From contig MU839104.1 of the NCBI GenBank assembly GCA_030685235.1, forward strand, positions 418,093-482,092: a DNA stretch of 64,000 nt, written 5' to 3'. The DNA comes from Copromyces sp. CBS 386.78. Taxonomy: Eukaryota; Ascomycota; Sordariomycetes; Sordariales; Sordariaceae. Shown here piece by piece: positions 57,098-64,000 of the stretch (positions are counted from its first letter, which is position 1; each line of letters starts with the position of its first letter). The notes beneath the pieces are model-generated. The model made no database searches and was not told the origin of the DNA. It saw nothing but the letters and a program-made list of their open reading frames with translations. The position numbers were made by a program, and so were the translations under genes.

Positions 57098-57112
57098 TTT
57101 GAAAACGACTAA
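57098..57112. repeat. Target-site duplication of the LINE (left copy)
   Basis: TTTGAAAACGACTAA, identical to 63906-63920. A 15-bp direct repeat is a usual length for LINE target-primed integration. Confidence 0.75.
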
Positions 57113-57499
57113 TAATAATAATAGTCTTATTCCCTATACTACTTATCTATAACGCCTTATTAGCATAGGGTACTTCTCCTAGTTCTCTAAAGAAAATTGT
57201 ACGGCGATAAGCGCCGTCGGATAAAAACCGTTAACTCTTTTCGGTCGCGAATAAATCGCACCTACTTTATTTCGATTCCATTTATAACAGTATTTACTTA
57301 CCGCCTTAATAAATAAACTACTCTCCTTCTACCGCCTTCGATCTAATATTAAAATAATTGAAATACCATTCTTATACGCCGCTCCTTCTTTTTAAACCGC
57401 TTATAATAATTATCCCTTTTTTTATTATTTACTTTTACTCCCGCTTCGTCGTTATCCCTTAAATTTCTATAATTCTATTAAAGTTTATATAAGCGTAAA

Positions 57500-60400
57500 G
57501 GCCCCTTCTTTCCTTTTATATAAGAATTCTTCCCTACTACTATTTTTCGAACTTTCCCTTCTTCTTTATTTAACTAACTTTTAAAATAGCGTCCTCTTCT
57601 ATTAACCGTATTCCCAACCGTCTTCCTAACTATATATTTAACTCTTTAAACCTTATAATTCGTATTAATTACAATATTACTAAGCGTAATATTAATTTCG
57701 TCCGTATAATAAATTCCCCGTCCCTTAAATTCCTCCGTTCCCTTATACCCCCCTTTCCCTAGCGCCCGAATTTTAAACCCTTATCCGGGTATTAATTTCT
57801 AACCCCGCCTTCAACTTTCCTCCTAACCGGTAAATCCTTTTTATCTTTACGCTTACTTCCCCTTCTCTCTATTAATTATATTAATTAATATTATCCATTA
57901 TATTCCTTACTTCTACTATAATTTAAAATTTACTAATTATATTTATAATACTCTATCCTTTAATATAATTATATTCTATATGCTCTTTGTAGAATATACT
58001 TACTATATTAATACTAAAAATAAATTTCCTGCTATAATTTTCTTTTCGTTTTCTTCTCTAACGTTCTTCGAAACGCTAATAAATAGAATACTATTTATCC
58101 TATTACTAATATAAAATATATATTAAATACTTTATTAAATTATTACAATAAATATAATACTATTTAAATTATAATTATTATTTTATCCCGCTTTTAAAAT
58201 AATATCGGTCTTTCAATTCGTTATTTCTATAACGCTTATATCAACTTCTTTAAAGACATATATAAATATTTAACTATAAACAATTTCTTATATAATTTTA
58301 ATATCCTTCTTTATTATTAAAATATAACGGTCGAAGATTATTAGTATAAAGGATATTACGAAATATTCTTAATTAATCGTCCTACCGTTCCCGTTTTCGA
58401 TTCTAATAGAAGAAATACTAATATTAATTGACCGATAATAATTAATAACCTTATCGGTCCCCTTCTAATTAATAAAAATTAAATTTAATAATATTATAAA
58501 ATTATTAAGAATTAAAAATTAATATTTAATATATTCTGCGAACTCTTCGCCTACGAAAAATATTAATTAATTACTTTAATACTACCTTCGTAATTAAATA
58601 ATTATTATAATTAATATAATTTAATTCTTCCTCCTCCTATTTCTCCTATACTCTCTTATTCTAATATTATAATCGAACGTATTTACAAATACTATACGAA
58701 TTTATTACGCTATTCTCCCTTTAATTCGATTACTAAAGAATATTCGTTTAACCTATTAAATTATAATATTTACAAAAGGATTCTTTTAACTTAGGTTCCG
58801 TCGTCTAAATAAATTTAAAATTCTTTTTTCATCTATAATTAATCGGTTACTATTATCTAATAATTAACTATCCGTAAATAATTTAAAATAATATACGTAA
58901 AAATTTCTTTACTTATACTATAAAAATAAATTAGCGTTATAATATCCGGAACTTTCTTCTAGAAGAAGAAGGACCGGAAGCTTATAATTTCTATCTTTAT
59001 TTAAATAAAAAGGGAATTCTTCATTTTAAATAATAAATATTATTTATTATTATCTTCCAATTATTAAACTTCCTTTTTTTTTTCGTTTTATATTAATTAT
59101 ATACCGTTTTATAATATTATTATTAAACTTTAGGTTGAAATTAGCGATAATAAATTTATATTATCGGTTTAATTTAATTACCGCTACTATTAATTAATAA
59201 TTATAGTATAATATTTATTCTCTTATTATTATTTCTTCTAATTACCCTTTATAATCTATAATAATTAATTTTAATATTTACAACGGGGGCGGCTATAATT
59301 CCGTTATTAAGGGTAGACCTATTATAATTACTAAAAATTTCTCCGTTAATATTTATTCTTTAACCTATTTAATTTTAGTAGTATTACTTTCTAATTTATT
59401 AACAAATAATCAACTTCTTATTCTCTTTATTTAAATATAATTAACTATTTAAATTATAATCCTTCGGACGAACTTTATTTAATTCGTATAGGCGAACCTT
59501 TCTTCGAAAATTCTAACCCGTTTATTAAAATAGAAATCAAACGGCGGATAAAAGGTTTCCATTTTTAAATTCCTTATTAACGTAATTTTATATACCCCGG
59601 CAATAATTTTTAAATATTTAATTTAATATTTAATTAATTTAATTACTATTTTTCGTAATTTACTATAGACTTTAATCGGTGAATAGAAAGCTAATACTCC
59701 GTATACAATTGCACTCCGAATATATTTAATATAAATCTCCCTTATTCGTATAAAAAAATAATTTTAAATTTTCGCCGCTAATTATATTAATATATTTATT
59801 TATATAATTATTTTTTTTTTACTACCTCCGCGTATATTTAGTAATTAAATTTCTAATTTAACTAAACCCTAAGGAATTTAATCGACTCTATTAATTTAAA
59901 TACAATTCTTTTAATTTAGAGAATTTCCATTCTTAATTCCTTTATCCGTATAAAATATATAAATTCCATTTTATTTACTTCGAATTCTATCCTTCTTTCA
60001 ACTATTTAACCCAAATAAATATTTTATACTATTTAGAACGTCCGATAATTTTCCTCAATAATTTTAATTATTATAATAATATTAATATTATTAACGAAGC
60101 TGATAGTAATTATATTTTAAATAGTAATTAACTTATAATATAATAAAATAATAAAAAAAATAAAAAGGATTAATAAAAAGGGAGAACCTTATAATACACT
60201 TACTACAATATTATAAAGTTAAGAAGTTTCGTCGTCGAAGAAAAGAGAACCTTTTCTTCTAGTAATAAAATTATTAATTTATTAGAAAATCTATTTTAGG
60301 AATTATATTTCTTATAGTATATATAAAAGCTATTTATAATTAATTCTATCGAATACGCCCTTTAAATTAAAGAATATAAAAGACATTATAACTTTAAATT

Positions 60401-62260
60401 TTTATATTATATAAACTACGTTAGTAATTATTCGGACGGCAAATTCGATTAAACAATTTACCCGGTTACTTATTTAACCTTCCGGGAAAAGATTATACTC
60501 TTCTACTATTTATATTAACTTTTTAATTATAAAAGCTTCGAAAATTTTTCTAACGTTATTTAAAAATAATATAAACTATTATACCCCGGTTAATTTTTAT
60601 TATTCAGCATTTTTTCTAAATTTTTTAAAAATAACTACTTTTATATTCTTAAACTATTAAAGGAAATATCCGAACCGGAAGTTCGCTATAGCAAAAGCTA
60701 TTATCGCCTATTTAAACGGTTCCTTATATATTTTTAGAAATTTATTTAAAAATTAATCGATACCTAATACTTTATTAAGCGCTATTTTCGAAAGGACTTC
60801 CCGGATATCCTCTTCGGTAACTAGGTTATTAATAAGTATTAAAGTATCGCCATCTAATAATTAAATCTAATTTAATAAATAGCCTATTGGAATTTCTACT
60901 TTTAGAAAGAAATAATTAATAAAAATACTTACTTTACTATTATAATCTTCGACTTCGTTCGCCCACTCATTTTATTTAAAAGGTAATAATTTTAGCGGAT
61001 TTATTAAATAGTAATTTTATATCTTAATTTACCTCTCTAATAATTAAAATTTATTTAGATTTCTTAATACATTTATAATATAATCGCGTTACCTCGCTCT
61101 TTAAATTTTTATAATAAATTTCTTCTTTTTTATCGCCGCCTTTATAAATTCTTTTTAATTTAAAGGCGTCTAATTCTTAAATTAAACCTATTATTTCTAT
61201 TATATTTCCTTTATTATTATTTTATATTCTAAATTCTACTAGTCCGCTTATCTTCTTTAACTTTTTTTTTCGGTATAAGACGAATTCTTTTATAATATTA
61301 ACGAATTTACCATTAAATTTATTAAATTTTAATTCAAACTCTTCTACTGTTTTAATCCCTTTTAAAATTAATATTTATTTTTCCGCCGCTTCCTATATTT
61401 TTTCTATATCTATTAAATTCTAATTAAATTTTTCCTTTACTTCCGCTTTCCTATTTCTTTTTCTTATTTAAATTTAGACTTCTTAAAGGTAATAATCCGA
61501 GCCCGTTTATTCGTACTATTATACTCCCTAATATTTAACCTCGATACTTTATAAAACTTATATATAATTAATTATTCTATCTTTTTCCCCTCTAATTACA
61601 TTTCCGAACTTCGTTAATTCCTTATAGGAAATAACGAAATTGAATTTTTATCGCTATATTTATATAAATAATTTTATAATACTTAAACTAATCCTATTCT
61701 TTAAATCCTAATTAGAGTAATAGAGGTTATAATCCCCTACGGCTATATATTAGCCGGCCGAAAGTCTTTTTTTAAACAATTTAAAGAGGGGAAACCCTTA
61801 TTAATATTCCAACGTACTTTAAAAGAAAATAGGGGAGTAAATAGAATAAACGATTATTAATTTTCATAAATTCTTTAATATCGTTATAATTTAATCCTTC
61901 CTAATTTAAAAATTTAAATCTTTTAAATTCTACTTTTTATTTATATAAATTACCGGTCTACCCTTTTCTAAATAATCGATACTATAATATTTACCGCCTT
62001 TCGGCCGGTAAATATTCCTATTTAAAATCCTACCCGGCTCTTAAATTACTATAATATTATAAATCTCTTCGTATTCGAATAATATTTTCCCTTTTTCGTA
62101 CAATTTCCCTATATTTTAATAAAGTATTTTTAATTAAATTATTAATTACTTTATAAGAAGCTTCCTTCTAATTTAATAATAGGCTAAAGGGGTATCGTTT
62201 CTTTAGAAGCAATAATAATAATTAAAGGCGTAATAATAATAAAATTAGTACGGATATAAT
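57500..62260 (-). pseudogene. LINE ORF2 remnant with reverse transcriptase
   Basis: A minus-strand remnant. At about 60150-60300 the frame gives FFDDETSQLYNIVVSVLQGSP followed by FYFFYYF, corresponding to the TSxxFxxxxGIPQGSPLSPxLFxxF block of LINE reverse transcriptases. The region before it (to about 62000) is where the AP endonuclease should be, but I could not resolve its motifs through the mutations. Stops are frequent; the borders are approximate. Confidence 0.65.
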
Positions 62261-62269
62261 TATTTATAT

Positions 62270-63787
62270 TTTAAAAGCGGGTATAAATATTTATCGGGTT
62301 TATATTTATAGGTTTCGGCCGAAAGCCGCCTCTAATTTTCTTAAAGCGGCCTCTTTTTCCTCCTCTTATAAATAATCTCTCTAAAATTATAATTAAACGG
62401 GAATTAAAGGGAATATTAGGAATTATAATATCTTCTTCCGTCTTTATTATTAATTCTAATATTAATTTAACCAATCCTTTACAAATAATAAAATTACAAA
62501 GCCTTTCGGCATAATTAATAAATACCTTCGCGTAGGCCGTTTTTACGAACGGGTATTTCTTCTTATCGAAGGCGAAATACCCCAACTTCCTATATAACTT
62601 ATAAAAAATTAAAAAATTATCTTTATTCGAAAGGTAATTCTTTTCTCTTATATACGGCCCTTCGTATTTAATTTTATTATAATAGTTATAAACGTCCTCT
62701 TAACGATAAAATCTCACCGTATATCCGAAATACCAATATTTAAAATACTATTAAGTAAAGGCCGTAATTTAAAATAATTTGTATACGTATACGCTACAGT
62801 CCTAAAAAAAAAATTCTCTTAAAAGAAAATTATAGCCTTCGTAATTATAATTTCTATTAAAAATATTCTTCTTTCCTCCCCTTCGTATTTCTTTTAAAAT
62901 TTAACCTAAATAATTTCCGCTTCCTTATTCTTCGCCCTTATTTTTTATATAACCGATTTAAATTATTTTACGTCGATATTAGCTTATAAGACTCCTTTAA
63001 CTAAAATAACTATAATATTTAAAGATATAATAACTTTTTTTCTAAAAACCGTTTTAATTTAAATTTAATACTTTTAATACTAATTTTTAATTAATTTATT
63101 AAAAATAATTATATAATCTCCGCTTATTACTATTTTAATAATTATACAAACTATTTTATACGAACTCTCTTTTAAAGCGCCTTCGACGGCCTACTTTATA
63201 TTATTATTCGAATATATAATAAATTCAATAATAATTTAAACCCCTTTAATAATAAATTAACGTTTATAATTAGAGGGAATAAATTTTTTAATAATAATAA
63301 TAAGTAGGTAATAAAAAATAGCGCTAATTTTATCTGGTAATTTCTAAATAATATTAACCTATTTCTTTAGCGCCTCTTAAGCGTTTTTCTTTATTTCCTT
63401 CGAAATAAATTTCTTTAAATCGTCGATATCTTTTTTAATAATAAATTGGGCCTCAACGGCTTTATTTGCCTTAAATATTTTAGACCTACTTTTCTTTGTA
63501 GAAATTTTCGCGAATTCGAAAAGGAACTCTCGAACCTAATAATAGTCGTCGGCCGTTACAATAGCGTAGTCTATAATCTTATTCGCTATAGTAATAAATT
63601 TCTTTATAATTTTATTATCCTCCTCTATTTTCTCCGAAGTCTTTATAATAAATACGGCGTCGGGGTCGTTACATCCTAAAATACTTCCGAAGGGGTTATA
63701 AACGCTATTTTCAAACCCATTCGCACCTCTATTAATCGTTATCGGCAGCGACGGCTTAACGCTATCGCTACAATCGTCGTAGGACAT
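62270..63787 (-). pseudogene. LINE ORF1 remnant (Tad1-like Gag/RNA-binding protein)
   Basis: Begins with an ATG at 63787 (MSYDDCSDSVKPSLPITINR) with 83 codons still open, then alternates between open and broken stretches. Segments ALKESSYKIVCIIIKIVISGD, VQFKKYEGERRIF-like and YFKLRPLL occur in the order seen in Tad1-type ORF1 proteins (KIV..RRLPSGD, WLKK...R..SLV, LLQCF knuckle start). A 104-codon open part remains at 62271-62585, ending in a basic GKRGRFKKIRGGFRPKP region. Not functional. Confidence 0.6.
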
Positions 63788-63905
63788 CGCAGAGGGAATA
63801 AATAACCCTCCTAAATCAATTACCGTTATCGGTTTTCGTTTTGGAGCACTTCCTAACTAGAAATCGGCGTTTCCGGTTTCGGCGTCGTTTAAATAGATTT
63901 TATAG

Positions 63906-63920
63906 TTTGAAAACGACTAA
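63906..63920. repeat. Target-site duplication of the LINE (right copy)
   Basis: TTTGAAAACGACTAA, identical to 57098-57112. The sequence right of it (GTTTTTTTC...) resembles 56981-56990 in copy F, consistent with the interrupted host sequence resuming here. Confidence 0.75.
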
Positions 63921-63933
63921 GTTTTTTTCTTTA

Positions 63934-64000
63934 CTAATAAAAATAAAAATAAAAATAAAAATAAAAATAAAAATAAAAATAAAAATAAAAATAAAAATAA
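63934..64000 (+). repeat. TAAAAA microsatellite at the window end
   Basis: About eleven TAAAAA units, nearly perfect, running off the right edge of the window. Confidence 0.95.

Larger units (their letters stand above)
56532..57112 (+). mobile_element. Helitron-like copy F, 5' end, GC-rich and hardly RIP-mutated
   Basis: Begins TTATTGAAACACCATGCCC and matches the first part of E (from 50860) and of C (from 50149, reversed). It keeps CA and TG dinucleotides that E and C have lost, so it shows what the unmutated family start looked like. It contains two hairpin-forming inverted repeats and four CCGGCCGG blocks (separate entries). It is interrupted at 57112 by the LINE; the rest should continue after 63920. 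Confidence 0.6.
57113..63905 (-). mobile_element. Tad1-like LINE (non-LTR retrotransposon), RIP-mutated
   Basis: About 6.8 kb on the minus strand, bounded by 15-bp direct repeats. The 3' end (low coordinates) carries a short TTA-repeat tail (TATTATTATTATTA) directly at the TSD. Two successive coding remnants are present: an RNA-binding ORF1 and a reverse transcriptase ORF2. It lies within Helitron-like copy F. Confidence 0.78.

Noticed and set aside
63446..63679. 77-codon plus-strand ORF
   Set aside because: Antisense to the LINE ORF1 remnant.

Overview
The window is a chromosome segment of a filamentous ascomycete (Pezizomycotina, most likely a Sordariomycete). The evidence is compact multi-exon genes with 59-190 nt introns, GT..AG sites and CTRAC-like branch points, families typical of this group (FarA/CTF1-type Zn2Cys6 regulator, BRO1, carnitine acetyltransferase, Swi3-type subunit), and above all a transposon block mutated by repeat-induced point mutation (RIP). 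It has two compartments: a normal gene-bearing part (1 to about 21,300) and an extremely AT-rich block of nested, dead transposons (about 21,300 to 64,000).

Gene part. From left: the 5' end of an electron-transfer flavoprotein alpha subunit gene (minus strand, cut by the window edge); a SWIRM/ZZ/SANT chromatin-remodelling subunit (Swi3/Rsc8 type, plus, 3 exons); a small unknown ORF (minus); carnitine O-acetyltransferase (plus, 3 exons, with a mitochondrial presequence exon and a C-terminal SKI peroxisomal-type tripeptide); a degenerate minisatellite; the ESCRT-associated protein Bro1 (minus, 4 exons); and a FarA/CTF1-type transcription factor (minus, 6 exons). The last gene is notable. Its zinc cluster is split over three exons, one of them only 18 nt long, and its last intron starts with an 18-U tract and an overlapping stop codon. 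ETF-alpha and carnitine acetyltransferase act in fatty-acid and acetyl-unit catabolism, which FarA/CTF1-family factors control through CCGAGG/CCTCGG boxes. Such boxes occur upstream of both genes, so the segment may be a loose lipid-catabolism neighbourhood.

Transposon part. CA/TG dinucleotides are depleted and TA is enriched, while CG remains. The layers I can resolve are: a Fot1/pogo-like transposase fragment (about 21.7-22.1 kb); a Ty3/gypsy element D whose 5' LTR is split by a second gypsy element A (22,295-29,636, TSD CGTAT), with D's gag after it; a second copy of A's family, element B, in inverted orientation (31,797-39,121, TSD GATAC); a full-length Rep-helicase Helitron on the minus strand (39,322 to about 50,149) with a hairpin+CTAG 3' terminus; a 414-bp MITE with 20-bp inverted termini and an 8-bp TSD (50,404-50,817); a second Helitron on the plus strand (from about 50,860) interrupted at about 56,532 by the GC-rich 5' end of a third Helitron-like copy; and a Tad1-like LINE on the minus strand (57,113-63,905) inside that copy, flanked by a 15-bp TSD. 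The window ends in a TAAAAA microsatellite. No tRNA, rRNA or CRISPR was recognised.

Exon coordinates were deduced by eye from reading frame, splice motifs and family conservation. They are internally consistent (every spliced CDS closes in frame) but have no transcript support. In RIP-mutated regions TAA/TAG were read as former CAA/CAG only to recognise families.
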